From Halovenus amylolytica (GTDB lineage: Archaea > Halobacteriota > Halobacteria > Halobacteriales > Haloarculaceae), in NCBI GenBank assembly GCA_004015825.1, contig SAYS01000024.1:1-49415 (forward strand): DNA of 49,415 nt. The letters run 5' to 3'. Position 1 is the stretch's first letter; each line of letters opens with the position of its first letter. The notes below the pieces were generated by a model. It ran no database searches. It saw only the letters and a list, made by a program, of their open reading frames with translations, and was not told where the DNA came from. Positions 1 through 9,256 of the stretch are shown here, in pieces. Position numbers and translations under genes: made by a program.

Positions 1-1
1 G

Positions 2-118
2 CTGGCGACGTGGAGCCAGCAGGGACGCAATCCCTACGACGAACTCAAGCGAGTTGTCCGAGACAACGAGATGGTTTCACGAGAGTTTGCTGTCCCGACC
101 CTAGAATCCTCGGGGTAA
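2..118 (+). pseudogene. C-terminal end of a transposase, truncated by the window edge
   Basis: The open frame runs from the window edge to a TAA at 116-118 and encodes 38 residues that include LATWSQQGRNPYDELK and end in VPTLESSG. The tail resembles the C-termini of haloarchaeal transposases, possibly IS66-like, but there is too little to name the family firmly. It lies immediately upstream of a glycosyltransferase that has lost its N-terminal half, which suggests this element ended up inside that gene. Whether the rest of the transposase is intact lies outside the window. Confidence 0.4.
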
Positions 119-119
119 A

Positions 120-716
120 CACGTACAAAATAAATTTGACGAGGAAGTTATTGGAGTGATACCCAACAGTATCGGCCATGACACTTTTTATTATGATCCG
201 GATCACTCGACAACTCCAAATACTCAAACCGTTTTACTCCCGTTTCGAAACGCGACATGGAAAGGAAAAAATGAAGTAAAATATATAATTGAATATATAT
301 ATAGAAAATATAATGTAAATATCCATCTGTATGGTCCTTCAGACGCCTGTCTTCCGGGGTATGTGAAATATTATGAAAGACCGACGGACAACGAATTACG
401 GAGACTGTATTCGAATGCAGATATCTTTGTTTATCCAAGTTGGGTAGAGGGATTCGGTCTACCGCCTCTGGAAGCGATGGCAACAAAATGCGCAGTGGTA
501 GCGACAAATACTGGTAGAATCAGAGATTTTCCTACAGACACAATTGCCTCTATAGTACCGCCTCGTGATACGTCAGCGTTAATTGACTCAACTTGTGAAC
601 TGATTGATAACCGTAAAAAGAAAAAAGAACTGCAACGCTCAGGATATGAGTATGTCCGAAAATATTCTTACAAAGAGGCGACACGTAAATTAGAAAAGAT
701 ACTAATGGAAGTTTAG
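120..716 (+). pseudogene. C-terminal half of a GT4 glycosyltransferase, 5' end lost
   Basis: The frame opens just after the upstream transposase and reads through VIPNS (the VIPNG sugar-nucleotide loop of GT4 enzymes), then a GT-B C-terminal domain with the motif EGFGLPPLEAMA, and stops at 714-716. A GTG at 156 could serve as a start but would give only about 186 residues, against 350-400 for the family. The N-terminal acceptor domain is missing, so this is a remnant. The sequence is clearly more AT-rich than the glycosyltransferases downstream, which suggests a different origin. Truncation by the IS at its 5' side is inferred from adjacency. Confidence 0.75.
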
Positions 717-732
717 AATAAATATAATATAG

Positions 733-1766
733 CGGTCATAGAATCCATCTCATAGCTTCTCACAGCCCGGTTCCTTTCCTCGCTCGTAGTTAGTGAATCC
801 AACGACGAGCCGGAACCCAGTGCAACGAACACTTCTGTTGGTGCGTGGACGCGGCCTCGAGCACGTCCGCGCCCGAGGCCGCAGTCCTTGGTTCGTTCGA
901 CTCCTGTCCGGTTGTTATACGTCTCGTCCAGGATGGACTGTTTCAGCTGAATGTCCTCGCTGTTTTCCTCGATTCAGTCTTCGACCCTGTACCCGATGTC
1001 TTTTGGGTCATCAGTATTTTGCGGATTGTATGGAGCGATTGGCACGACCCCTGCTTCCAGTAAGTGGTCGTCCCAATCAAGGATGTCGTAGGGGCTGTCT
1101 CCAAGCATCCAGATTGGTGTATCGACGGCGAGCGCGTCACACGTGACGCGCATCGCCGTCTTCTGCTTGTTTGGCCTGTGTGAACTCTGCTGCTATCGGG
1201 ATCTTTGCGCCCGCTGAGACGACCGTGCAGCCAAAGCCGTAGTAGTGTTCTTCAGTTGTTGGATCGTAGTTCCACAACGCTGCGTCGTTGTACTGAATCG
1301 CTTCCATGTGCGTCGAATCGATAGAATATGTGGAGTCGACAGGCCGCGAGTGGCGGCTTGCTCGAAGAGTCTCTCAAAGATATCGTCGACGAAGTGTTCG
1401 AGGTCGGTGAGAAACCAGTCAGTCATGTCTGTGGATGGCGGTTTGTCGAGTCCGCAGTAGTACCAGACGAGGTTGTGTGGAGTTCCCGTGCAAACGGACG
1501 TGTGTCGTAGACATCCTCGTGGTAGCAGTGCGGAAAGCCCTGAAAGGGGTCTGGTGGCTGGTGAACTCGTGTTCGCCCCCGACGAGCGGGGACGAACACG
1601 TCGTACTCCAGTAAAAACTCAAAGGAGAGATGCTCAAACAGCGGTACGTTTCAGTAGCCGCGACATTCAAGAAGTCGTCTACCGACTACGTCTTGCAGGG
1701 CGTTGGTATTGCTGGACACAGTTTCCAACCCCTGCGACCTCCCTTGGTAGACTTTCTATGACACGC
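733..1766 (-). mobile_element. Decayed DDE insertion sequence (IS4/IS5-like), copy 1
   Basis: An element of about 1.03 kb bounded by imperfect terminal inverted repeats: GGTCATAGAAT near 734-744 and, on the opposite strand, GTGTCATAGAAAG near 1752-1764. The same TGTCATAGAA end occurs at 47910 and 49297. It contains the decayed transposase described separately. Exact ends are approximate because no clean target duplication was identified. Confidence 0.7.
750..1719 (-). pseudogene. Frameshifted DDE transposase of copy 1
   Basis: Read on the minus strand from a GTG at 1719, the protein can be followed through three frames: an N-terminal piece (SVDDFLNVAATET-like), a middle piece with FLTDLEHFVDDIFERL, a piece equivalent to PIWMLGDSxYD, and a C-terminal piece with CGLGRGRARGRVHA and TNYERG. 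The better preserved copy at 47961-48952 gives the expected order. Compared with the copy at the right edge, two bases are missing soon after the start, and further frameshifts follow. It cannot be functional. Mobilisation in trans by a related transposase remains possible in principle. Confidence 0.8.
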
Positions 1767-1775
1767 TGATAAAAA

Positions 1776-3029
1776 TTAGCCTGCTGATTCAGCCACTCGT
1801 TTATAAAGGTCGATGTACTGGTCTGTGATCCGTTCCCAGCTAAACTGTTCTGCGCGTTGCTGGCTTCGCTCGCCCATCGTCTCTCGTTTCTCTGGATCCT
1901 CCAACAGATCCAGAAGGGCATCCGCGAGAGCATTCGAGTTCCCCGGCTCTACCAGTATGCCCGTCTGCTTGTCGTTGATCTGCTGTTTGACACCGCTGAT
2001 ACGGGAAGCGACCGGTGGCGTTCCGGCTGCCATCGCCTCAGAGACGACCATGCCGAATCCCTCCTCGAATGACGGGAGGACGAAAACACTCGCAGTCCGG
2101 TAGAGCGGGAGAAGATCAGTGTCGTTCAGATAACCCGTGAACGTGACGTTGGCCTCGATACCAGCCTCGTTGATGATGGTGCGAACGTGGTTCATATACT
2201 CTTCGTCGAGATCGGTTTCACCGGCGATGAGAAACTCGACGCTGTCATGGCCTGCAGCCACCACTTCGGCCGCTGCCTCGGCAAATTCCGCGACCCCCTT
2301 TCGCGGCATGACAGTCCCTGCAAAAAAGACGACTGGGCGATCCCCGAGGTCGTAGGTGTCTCTGACGCGCTCACAATCTCCCTCTGAAATCGCCTCGAAT
2401 TTCTGGACATCGACACCATTCGGAATATGGATCATCTGTTCTTTTTGAACACCATTCTCGCTGAAGATCCGCTTGACAGTAGGATTCAGTACAGTCGTGT
2501 ACGCGGTTCGTCGCGCGAGATAGATATCCGGTGAAAAAAACTCGAGAAACGACGGCGCCTCAAGGTCAGACTCCTCGTCGGTCGTCAACGCGTTCAGTCG
2601 GAGTTCACCGAGTTGTGCTGTGTAGATCATCTTTTCGCGAAGTCCGGGTGAGAGCGTGACGAGCACGTTTGCCGAGAATGGGAGATAGACGTGGATAGCG
2701 TCGTACTCTGTATTGCGTAACATGTGAAGCGTTTTGAGTGCGAAATTAGTCCGGTCGACGACGAGTTTCCCGACTCCGGCGAGTCCCGACACCATCTCGT
2801 AGGGCACCTCCTCCCAGGGTTCATCCGAGCCGGTCCCTAGTGACAACCGTCGGAAAATTACGCCCTCGTGTTCGCTGACAGGCGGGAGTCCCTCCCACTG
2901 TCGTTCTATCACTGTGACATCGTGGCCCCGGTCGGCGGTTCGTCGAGCGATGTTCCAGATGATACGCGGTAACGATCCCTGCCCGTGGTGGACCTTTTCG
3001 TGTCCATCGTAGACGTGTAGAATCTTCAC
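1776..3029 (-). CDS. GT4-family glycosyltransferase
   Basis: A 417-residue GT-B glycosyltransferase predicted to transfer a nucleotide-activated sugar in the cytoplasm during surface glycan assembly. The N-terminal domain has the usual glycine-rich entry (HHGQGSLPRIIWNIARR). The C-terminal domain shows IPNGVDVQKFE, the strand FFAGTVMPRKG, and the EX7E-type motif FEEGFGMVVSEAMAAG that binds the donor. Length is normal and no membrane segment is seen. It is transcribed away from the rest of the glycan locus, with about 150 bp to the divergent GT2 gene at 3178. Sugar specificity cannot be read from sequence. Confidence 0.88.
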   Translation of the reverse strand: MKILHVYDGHEKVHHGQGSLPRIIWNIARRTADRGHDVTVIERQWEGLPPVSEHEGVIFRRLSLGTGSDEPWEEVPYEMVSGLAGVGKLVVDRTNFALKTLHMLRNTEYDAIHVYLPFSANVLVTLSPGLREKMIYTAQLGELRLNALTTDEESDLEAPSFLEFFSPDIYLARRTAYTTVLNPTVKRIFSENGVQKEQMIHIPNGVDVQKFEAISEGDCERVRDTYDLGDRPVVFFAGTVMPRKGVAEFAEAAAEVVAAGHDSVEFLIAGETDLDEEYMNHVRTIINEAGIEANVTFTGYLNDTDLLPLYRTASVFVLPSFEEGFGMVVSEAMAAGTPPVASRISGVKQQINDKQTGILVEPGNSNALADALLDLLEDPEKRETMGERSQQRAEQFSWERITDQYIDLYKRVAESAG

Positions 3030-3177
3030 AGAGTCATTGTAGCACTCTCTGAGTATTTGTTTATTAGTTCCCTATTTTATCTACGCTGCAACCGCGGCCG
3101 GTTTTCGGCTGACGAACAAACAAATCTGTCCAGACAGGGTATGGGTTTTAATTTCATTTAATTCGTAATGTTCAGTG

Positions 3178-4086
3178 ATGGATAGTCGATTAGTAAGGGT
3201 GAGCGTCGTACTTCCCACCTACAACAGGGCAGACTTGCTCGGTCGATCGATTGGGAGTGTTCTCGAACAGACATACGAGGATTACGAGCTCATCGTCGTC
3301 GATGATGCGTCAACAGACGATACTGCCGAGACCATCAAACAGTTGAACGACGACCGGATCCAGTACATTAGACACGCCGTGAACAGCGGTGCTGCTGCCG
3401 CCCGCAACACAGGTATCAAAGCGGCAGAAGGCGATATTATTGCATTTCAGGACAGTGACGACAGGTGGGAGGAACGAAAGCTAGAAAAGCAGATCGATGC
3501 CTTCGAAAACAGTGCAGAGAACGTTGGCGTAGTATACACTGGCACACGCAAAGAGTCCCCCGACTCAGAGGAGTACATTCCTGGCCGGGGTGTCCAACCC
3601 AAGGAAGGGAACATTGAAGACTCTATTCTGCGGTATAATTTCGTAACCCCCCAGGCAGCGGCAGTCAAAAAGAGGTGTTTTGAAACAGTTGGAACCTTCG
3701 ACGAGGAGTTGCCACCGCTGTCGGACTGGGAGATGTGGATCAGGATGTCCGAGTTCTACGAGTTCAAATTCGTAGACGAACAGCTTGTCACGGCGTATTT
3801 GCAGGAGGACAGTATCAGTACAAACAACGACGCGAACGTTCTTGCCAGGGAACGGATTATCGAGAAACACCGGGACCGATTCAACGGCGAAACCCTCGCA
3901 CGGCAGTTGTTTTTTATTGGGCACGGTGCAATCAAAACGGGGGACATGGTGAAAGGCCGCAGATATCTACGTGAGGCCTTCGAAGCAGATTCACAGTTGC
4001 AATATCTCGGCGCCCTAGGTCTCTCGTTTTTCGGACCGCGGCTGTACCAGGCAGCATACAATCAGTACAAAGGAACACATGTGTAG
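3178..4086 (+). CDS. GT2-family glycosyltransferase
   Basis: A GT-A fold enzyme of about 302 residues. It starts with VSVVLPTYNRADLLGRSI, followed by the nucleotide-binding VVDDASTDDT and the metal-binding DxD region FQDSDDRW. The segment LSDWEMWIRMSE near residue 185 matches the usual acceptor-side motif. A GTG lies one codon upstream at 3175; the ATG at 3178 is preferred. The stop overlaps the next gene by 8 bases, so the two GT2 genes are translationally coupled. No membrane helices are evident, which suggests a cytoplasmic enzyme acting on a lipid-linked or nucleotide-linked acceptor. Confidence 0.88.
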   Translation: MDSRLVRVSVVLPTYNRADLLGRSIGSVLEQTYEDYELIVVDDASTDDTAETIKQLNDDRIQYIRHAVNSGAAAARNTGIKAAEGDIIAFQDSDDRWEERKLEKQIDAFENSAENVGVVYTGTRKESPDSEEYIPGRGVQPKEGNIEDSILRYNFVTPQAAAVKKRCFETVGTFDEELPPLSDWEMWIRMSEFYEFKFVDEQLVTAYLQEDSISTNNDANVLARERIIEKHRDRFNGETLARQLFFIGHGAIKTGDMVKGRRYLREAFEADSQLQYLGALGLSFFGPRLYQAAYNQYKGTHV

Positions 4087-5008
4087 ACAAGCAGATGAGC
4101 TCCCGGAGGTCGGTATCGTTATCGTCAATTGGAACAACTACGATGACACCGCTAGATGTCTGGAGTCGCTCTCGGAGCTCTCCTACCCCTCCTATCAGGT
4201 GGTTGTCGTCGACAACGGGTCCACTGACGAGTCTGGGGAACGACTCAAGAAAGAATTCGAGTGGTGTGACGTCGTGTTCAACGATACGAACGAGGGTTTC
4301 GGCGGTGGCTGTAACACCGGTATCGGGTATGCACTAGCAAACGATGTTGAGTTTGTACTACTATTGAACAACGATGCTGTTGTCGCCCCTGATACGCTCG
4401 ACGAACTTGTTACTGTGTCAACCGAGGCTAACGCCCGGGTTGTCGGCGCGTCAATTACCCACGGCTGTTCAGATGTTGTCAACTCCTCACCGAGCAAGTA
4501 CCCGGATATGTTCTTCTATTCGGGATACAGAGAGAACCTCCCAGTCAGCTATTTTCCAAAAAAAAGTCCCGATCACCGATGGTGGCAAACGGACAGGGTT
4601 GAAGGCGGTGGTGTCCTTCTCGCGAGTGACCTGCTGCGGGAACGGAAGGAAACCGCCGGACACTACATTGACGATTCGCTGTTCATGTACTGTGAGGAGA
4701 TCGAACTGGCGATGTGGTGTCGGGAACGTGACGAGACGGCTGTCATCGCCTCGGATGCCCATGTCAAACACGACACAGATGCTAGTTCCAGCCGTGCATT
4801 CCAGCTGTATTACCTAACTCGAAACCGCGTACTGGTCGGAGATGAACACCTGCGCGGCGCTGGCAGGCTGCTATTCGAGTCTCTGTACCCAGTGACGAGA
4901 GTCCTGCTCGCGGCGAGATTTCTATGGTGGGGCCAGCGGGACGTAGCGACAGCGATACTGCGTGGCCTGGTCGATGGCTACCGGGGAATAGAGGGGCAAA
5001 CACGGTGA
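4079..5008 (+). CDS. GT2-family glycosyltransferase, rhamnosyltransferase-like
   Basis: A 309-residue GT-A enzyme of the type often annotated as rhamnosyltransferase. Key segments are VGIVIVNWNNYDDTARCL, VVVDNGSTDES, NEGFGGGCNTGI, LLLNNDAVV (the DxD position reads NND), GGGVLLASDLL, and the late FMYCEEIELAMWCRE. The start overlaps the end of the preceding GT2 by 8 bases. Downstream, 53 bases separate it from the first AP-superfamily gene. The assignment to GT2 is firm; rhamnose as the donor is only a family-level suggestion. Confidence 0.87.
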   Translation: MCRQADELPEVGIVIVNWNNYDDTARCLESLSELSYPSYQVVVVDNGSTDESGERLKKEFEWCDVVFNDTNEGFGGGCNTGIGYALANDVEFVLLLNNDAVVAPDTLDELVTVSTEANARVVGASITHGCSDVVNSSPSKYPDMFFYSGYRENLPVSYFPKKSPDHRWWQTDRVEGGGVLLASDLLRERKETAGHYIDDSLFMYCEEIELAMWCRERDETAVIASDAHVKHDTDASSSRAFQLYYLTRNRVLVGDEHLRGAGRLLFESLYPVTRVLLAARFLWWGQRDVATAILRGLVDGYRGIEGQTR

Positions 5009-5061
5009 TAGTTGACCATTCGCTCGGTATCTTCTTAACACTGCAAGAATAAATCAGTGCA

Positions 5062-6471
5062 ATGACCCGTAACGTTGCGCTCATAATCCTCGACACGGTA
5101 CGTCAGGACTATTTTTCGAAGCACGCAACACGTCTTAAATCGATGAGTGAAGTCTCGTTCGCACAGTGTCGCGCAGCCAGTTCTTGCAGCGTGCCGAGTC
5201 ACGCTAGTATCCTGACGGGAGAACTCCCGCACGAACACGGCATCCACAGCACAGCCGTCGATTATTCCCAGCTCGATGAGACGAAAACGTTTTTCGGGGA
5301 CATTCCAGGCTACAGAACCATCGGTGTGAGTACAAATACATTTGCAGGAGAGCCATTCGGGTTCGACAAACTGTTCGACGAGTTCGTCGATATCTCTTGG
5401 ACACGACGGTTTCCCGAGGGACTGGACGCGCGCGAATTCGTAACGATGACCGACGCAGATGGGTTATCCTTCTACACCACGTTCCTGAAAACCGCGATAT
5501 CACACGAACACACACTCGCAACTATCTCGAACGGGGCAATGGCCCAGCTCGACATGATGTTCTCGAAACTGCCCGTTCCAAAATTGCTCGACGATGGCGG
5601 TGAGTCTGCACTCAAGACAGCTCGGAAACGCGTCTCGGCTGGAACGGAACCGTTTTTCTTGTTCATGAATCTCATGGAAGCACATACACCACACCAGCCA
5701 GTCCGCAAATACAATGGATCGTTGTACGACGCACCCAACGACTGGAGTTCCAACAACGGGCTAAATCAGTGGGACATCAATAGAAACGGAATCGATGGAC
5801 AGGAGGAAACTGTCGAACACTTCCGTGACCTGTATGCAGCAGCCATCGATTATCTGGATCGACAGGTAGCCGAGTTCATTGAACGAGTCCAAGCCGCGAC
5901 AGACCGAGAGACCACGTTTATTATTACTGCGGATCACGGTGAAAACCTCGGCTATCCGGCGGACGGTGGGATGATTGGACACACGAGTAGTCTCTCAGAA
6001 GGACTCTTGCACGTTCCCTTGACCCTGGTGAATCCGCCGGAAGGATACGATAAGACGGAGACGGAGTACATGTCTCAGACGGAACTCGGTTCGCTTATCG
6101 CCGGGGTGGCCGCCGGTCGGACGCCAGACGTATTCAGCGATCGGATAGCCGCAGAGCGTATCACGACTACAAACTCCCCCGACGTGGCGGATGATGAACG
6201 GCGTTACTGGGAGCGCGCGCTCAGGTGTGTTTACGACGATACTCGGAAATGGATCTGGGACTCCCTTGGGACGGTTGACGAATACGATTTAGATCACGAA
6301 CGACCAAATTGGCAACATCGGACGACAGCAGAGGAGGTTTCAAAACCTGCGTGGACTGGCGAGTTTTTCAGCGAAGACATCGAACAGTTCCAGCGACAGG
6401 ACTCCTCCTCTGTCTGTGAAGACGTTGACGAGGCAACCAGATCACGACTCGAAGAACTTGGTTATATTTGA
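5062..6471 (+). CDS. AP/sulfatase-superfamily hydrolase or transferase (paralog 1)
   Basis: A 469-residue protein of the alkaline phosphatase/sulfatase superfamily. It opens with NVALIILDTVRQDYF, whose Asp11 is a metal ligand. Where a sulfatase has C-x-P-S-R, this protein has S43-V-P-S-H followed by ASILTG, so the nucleophile would be Ser and the Arg is replaced by His. A second metal site follows at TADHGENLG (Asp291-His292). The C-terminus is SRLEELGYI. No signal peptide or membrane helix is seen, so it is probably cytoplasmic. It sits in glycan-synthesis genes, and the substrate (phospho- or sulfo-modified sugar) is unknown. It is the most divergent of the large paralogs. Confidence 0.82.
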   Translation: MTRNVALIILDTVRQDYFSKHATRLKSMSEVSFAQCRAASSCSVPSHASILTGELPHEHGIHSTAVDYSQLDETKTFFGDIPGYRTIGVSTNTFAGEPFGFDKLFDEFVDISWTRRFPEGLDAREFVTMTDADGLSFYTTFLKTAISHEHTLATISNGAMAQLDMMFSKLPVPKLLDDGGESALKTARKRVSAGTEPFFLFMNLMEAHTPHQPVRKYNGSLYDAPNDWSSNNGLNQWDINRNGIDGQEETVEHFRDLYAAAIDYLDRQVAEFIERVQAATDRETTFIITADHGENLGYPADGGMIGHTSSLSEGLLHVPLTLVNPPEGYDKTETEYMSQTELGSLIAGVAAGRTPDVFSDRIAAERITTTNSPDVADDERRYWERALRCVYDDTRKWIWDSLGTVDEYDLDHERPNWQHRTTAEEVSKPAWTGEFFSEDIEQFQRQDSSSVCEDVDEATRSRLEELGYI

Positions 6472-6485
6472 ATACATCCCTCCTG

Positions 6486-6491
6486 TTTTTT
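6486..6491 (+). terminator. Oligo-T tract downstream of AP paralog 1
   Basis: Six T residues lie about 15 bases after the stop codon at 6471, matching the T-rich sites at which archaeal polymerase tends to stop. No strong hairpin precedes it. Confidence 0.35.
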
Positions 6492-6630
6492 CCCAGAAGT
6501 GTCGCCTTCGGAATCTAAGGTTCGGCCTCTGTTGTGAAATCCGACAATCAACAGTGTTCTTTCGCTGAAACCAGTAAAGATCAGAAGTATATTCGAGGTT
6601 CTGTTTGAGATCTGGTAATCAGAACAAAGG

Positions 6631-6638
6631 TATAAATT
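6631..6638 (+). promoter_or_regulatory. TATA box before AP paralog 2
   Basis: TATAAATT preceded by purines (AAAGG) resembles a BRE/TATA element. Transcription would begin near 6660, so the ATG at 6677 is a better start than the in-frame TTG at 6647, which would lie upstream of the transcript. Confidence 0.5.
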
Positions 6639-6676
6639 AACTCGTATTGAACGTTACCGTTGCGAGAGCAGTACAT

Positions 6677-7927
6677 ATGACAGAAACTCCTACTGGCAGA
6701 AATATCGTTATGCTCAGTGTCGACAGTTTGCGTGCGGACTACTGTTATGATGAGAGTCTGGCAACACCAGCGATTGACGCCCTGGCTGACTCCGGCTGCC
6801 GGTTCGAAAACGCAATCGCTCCAGGTCCGGCAACATACGAATCGATGCCTGCAATCTTTACTGGAATCCAACCGGGACCATCCGGTCCCAAAGGTGGAAT
6901 CAACAAACGCGAACGGATCAAGAGGCATGTGCGAGCCCACCGACCACTGGCCGAGCGGTTACGTGAGCGAGGCTATACGACGATCGGGGTGACACCGAAC
7001 CCATTCACTTCACGACAGTTCGGTTTCGACACTGGGTTCGACAAGTTTGTCGACTTCTTCGACTCTTCGGGATTTGGCGGCGGCTTGCGCAGTCGGATTG
7101 TCTCGCGGTGGGCCGACGGTGAGTTTGTCGGTGGCCTCCGGTTCGCAAGCAATATGCTCGGACTGGGTGATGTTTCAGTGAGCTGTTCTACTGTCGTGTC
7201 GCGAGCAATAGAGGAACTCGAAGATGCTTCCGAACCTTTCTTTCTCTGGATGATGTTTCTGGACCCCCACTGGCCGTACCGTCCACCGACTCGATACCAT
7301 GATGGGACGGGAATAATCGGACGATACCGAGCGAACTGGCGTGCCAGCAATCTTTCTGATAGCACGCCGTCGGAGCGTGATGACGAAACATTGCGGACAC
7401 TTTATAATGGGACGGTCAAGGGTTTCGACGACTGTCTGGAGAGGATCCGAAACGAACTGAGGCCTTTTGATCCAGCGTATGTTCTCCACTCTGACCACGG
7501 TGAAGCCTTCGGTGAACACGGACAGTATGGACACGGCGGTGCACTTTACGAAGAGAATATTCGTGTTCCGCTTCTCGTAGGAAACATCGGAAACAGGACG
7601 CGTGTCGAAAATCCGGTATCACTTCAAGTGATTCCCCGTCTGATCACGTCTCTGTGCAATGGTGAAATCGATCTATCGGCATTTACGACAGACCAGACGT
7701 ATGCGATTTCTGAACGTGGGGATATCTGTGTCCGCGGTTCGGGATGGAAGTACTATCTCGGGAAGGATGAGAGAAGCCGACTCTATAACCTGCGAACAGA
7801 TCCAGGTGAGCAGGATGGGATTGAAATCGGTATCGAAAGCTTGGAAAGCCAGTATAGAAACCATCTATGCGAAATTACCGATCTTGAACGAGCGGCACGT
7901 GAACAGGTTCCTATCAAACAGTTGTAA
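6677..7927 (+). CDS. AP/sulfatase-superfamily protein (paralog 2, Thr nucleophile type)
   Basis: A 416-residue AP-superfamily enzyme starting MTETPTGRNIVML. The N-terminal metal motif is VDSLRADYC (Asp16). The nucleophile loop reads T53-Y-E-S-M-P-A-I-F-T-G, placing Thr where sulfatases have Cys or Ser. The second metal motif is HSDHGEAFGEHGQYGHGG near Asp273. The conserved DPHWPYRPP loop and the YEENIRVPLLV strand match paralogs 4-7. No export signal is visible. Thr in this position is typical of phosphodiesterases and phospho-transferases of the superfamily, so a sulfatase activity should not be assumed. It has its own promoter upstream. Confidence 0.85.
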   Translation: MTETPTGRNIVMLSVDSLRADYCYDESLATPAIDALADSGCRFENAIAPGPATYESMPAIFTGIQPGPSGPKGGINKRERIKRHVRAHRPLAERLRERGYTTIGVTPNPFTSRQFGFDTGFDKFVDFFDSSGFGGGLRSRIVSRWADGEFVGGLRFASNMLGLGDVSVSCSTVVSRAIEELEDASEPFFLWMMFLDPHWPYRPPTRYHDGTGIIGRYRANWRASNLSDSTPSERDDETLRTLYNGTVKGFDDCLERIRNELRPFDPAYVLHSDHGEAFGEHGQYGHGGALYEENIRVPLLVGNIGNRTRVENPVSLQVIPRLITSLCNGEIDLSAFTTDQTYAISERGDICVRGSGWKYYLGKDERSRLYNLRTDPGEQDGIEIGIESLESQYRNHLCEITDLERAAREQVPIKQL

Positions 7928-8022
7928 GCCCATTCTTTTATGATGCGTCCCCCTTCTCTCCGATAACCACTCTTCGAAACTAGGGCAAAACCGTAAGTAA
8001 CATTCTGACAAAAAAGCTGACA

Positions 8023-8940
8023 ATGGGCCTTACCGACTGGATACAGCGATCCTACGCACGCATAGACGAAGATGGACGCGCAGGGGCCACCGATAGTCTG
8101 GATGATCTTTACAGTGGGATGTGGCGGTATCTGGGCTGGCACGTTCCCCGGGGAACAAACATCTACGAGCGAGAGTGGGACACACTCGTAATCCTCGACG
8201 CCTGCCGGGTCGATCTGCTGCGTGAGGTTGCGGACGAATACTCGTTTTTAGGACCCGTCGGTTCCTTCGAGTCCGTCGGGAGTATGTCCGAAGAGTGGAT
8301 GGAAAAGACGTTTACCGAAGAATATGCAGAAGAGACGCGGCAGACAGCCTATGTAACGTCGAATATATTCTCCGAACGAGTCCTGTCGACAGATCAGTTC
8401 TTAGAACTCGACGAAGTCTGGCGGTACGCCTGGGACAATACGCTCGGAATTGTCCCGCCTCGACCCGTGACAGATCGGGCGATAACTGTCGCACGGGACC
8501 AGCAGCCTGACCGGATGATCGTCCACTATATGCAGCCCCACCACCCATTCATATCAGATGATGTCTCCGAACATTTCGCAGCAGATCCGTTCGGACGGGA
8601 GAACGAAACAACGGTCGTCGATGCACTTCGCAGAGGAGAGATCTCCCGCGACGCGTTCTGGGATGCCTACCGGGAGAATCTTCGGCTCGTATTGAACGAT
8701 GTCGCCGTACTGCTCGAAAATCACGACGCTGAGAAAGTTATCATAACTGCTGACCACGGCGATGCGCTGGGAGAGTGGGGAATTTACGATCATCCTGCCG
8801 GCTGCCTGCATCCTGTAGTAAAAAACGTCCCGTGGTCGGTTACAACTGCGACTGACGAAAATGAGTATGAGCCCCAACTAATCCAGAACAAGCACGAAGC
8901 GAACGTAGAGGAACGGTTGCGAGGACTGGGATATCTGTAG
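8023..8940 (+). CDS. Short AP-superfamily protein (paralog 3)
   Basis: A 305-residue, shorter branch of the AP superfamily found in haloarchaeal glycan loci. A tryptophan- and arginine-rich N-terminus of about 50 residues precedes DTLVILDACRVDLL (Asp59). The nucleophile loop is SVGSMSEEWM, offering Ser87 or Ser89. Later come HYMQPHHPFI and ITADHGDALGEWGIYDHPAG. The protein ends ERLRGLGYL, the same type of tail as paralog 1 (RLEELGYI) and the 76-residue ribbon-helix-helix protein at 23914. The function is not known. It is single-standing, with about 95 bp upstream and a non-coding stretch downstream. Confidence 0.8.
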   Translation: MGLTDWIQRSYARIDEDGRAGATDSLDDLYSGMWRYLGWHVPRGTNIYEREWDTLVILDACRVDLLREVADEYSFLGPVGSFESVGSMSEEWMEKTFTEEYAEETRQTAYVTSNIFSERVLSTDQFLELDEVWRYAWDNTLGIVPPRPVTDRAITVARDQQPDRMIVHYMQPHHPFISDDVSEHFAADPFGRENETTVVDALRRGEISRDAFWDAYRENLRLVLNDVAVLLENHDAEKVIITADHGDALGEWGIYDHPAGCLHPVVKNVPWSVTTATDENEYEPQLIQNKHEANVEERLRGLGYL

Positions 8941-9256
8941 CCTCCGCGTATCCGAGTCTGATGAGCCGATACTGTCACATATACCATATTGCCCAACTTG
9001 AATTGACACAGTAACATTAGGCATGTTTAGGGCATTAACAGGAATGTGGAAAATATGAATAATCTGTGTATAGTATCAACAACGCTGTTATGACAATCGC
9101 GTCTGGTCCCAGCATGCGCTCCTACCGTTGACGACATCGCAACAACCCCATCCGAGGATGACAGGGGACTGTACACCTCCGGACCGACCTCAATGGGCCC
9201 GGACGAGGATCTGATAAATGACTAATAATTAAATATCTTGAGAAGCGATTCGCGGT
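8941..9256. other. Intergenic stretch with a possible gene remnant and a TATA box
   Basis: No complete gene is seen. The + strand frame 9094-9225 is protein-like and acidic, reading VDDIATTPSEDDRGLYTSG and ending MGPDEDLIND, but it lacks a start codon, so it may be a C-terminal remnant. TTAAATAT at 9229-9236 lies about 25 bases before the ATG at 9257, the spacing expected for a leaderless transcript of the CPBP gene. Confidence 0.4.

Noticed and set aside
793..1146. A 117-residue plus-strand frame
   Set aside because: It is antisense to the decayed transposase of IS copy 1.
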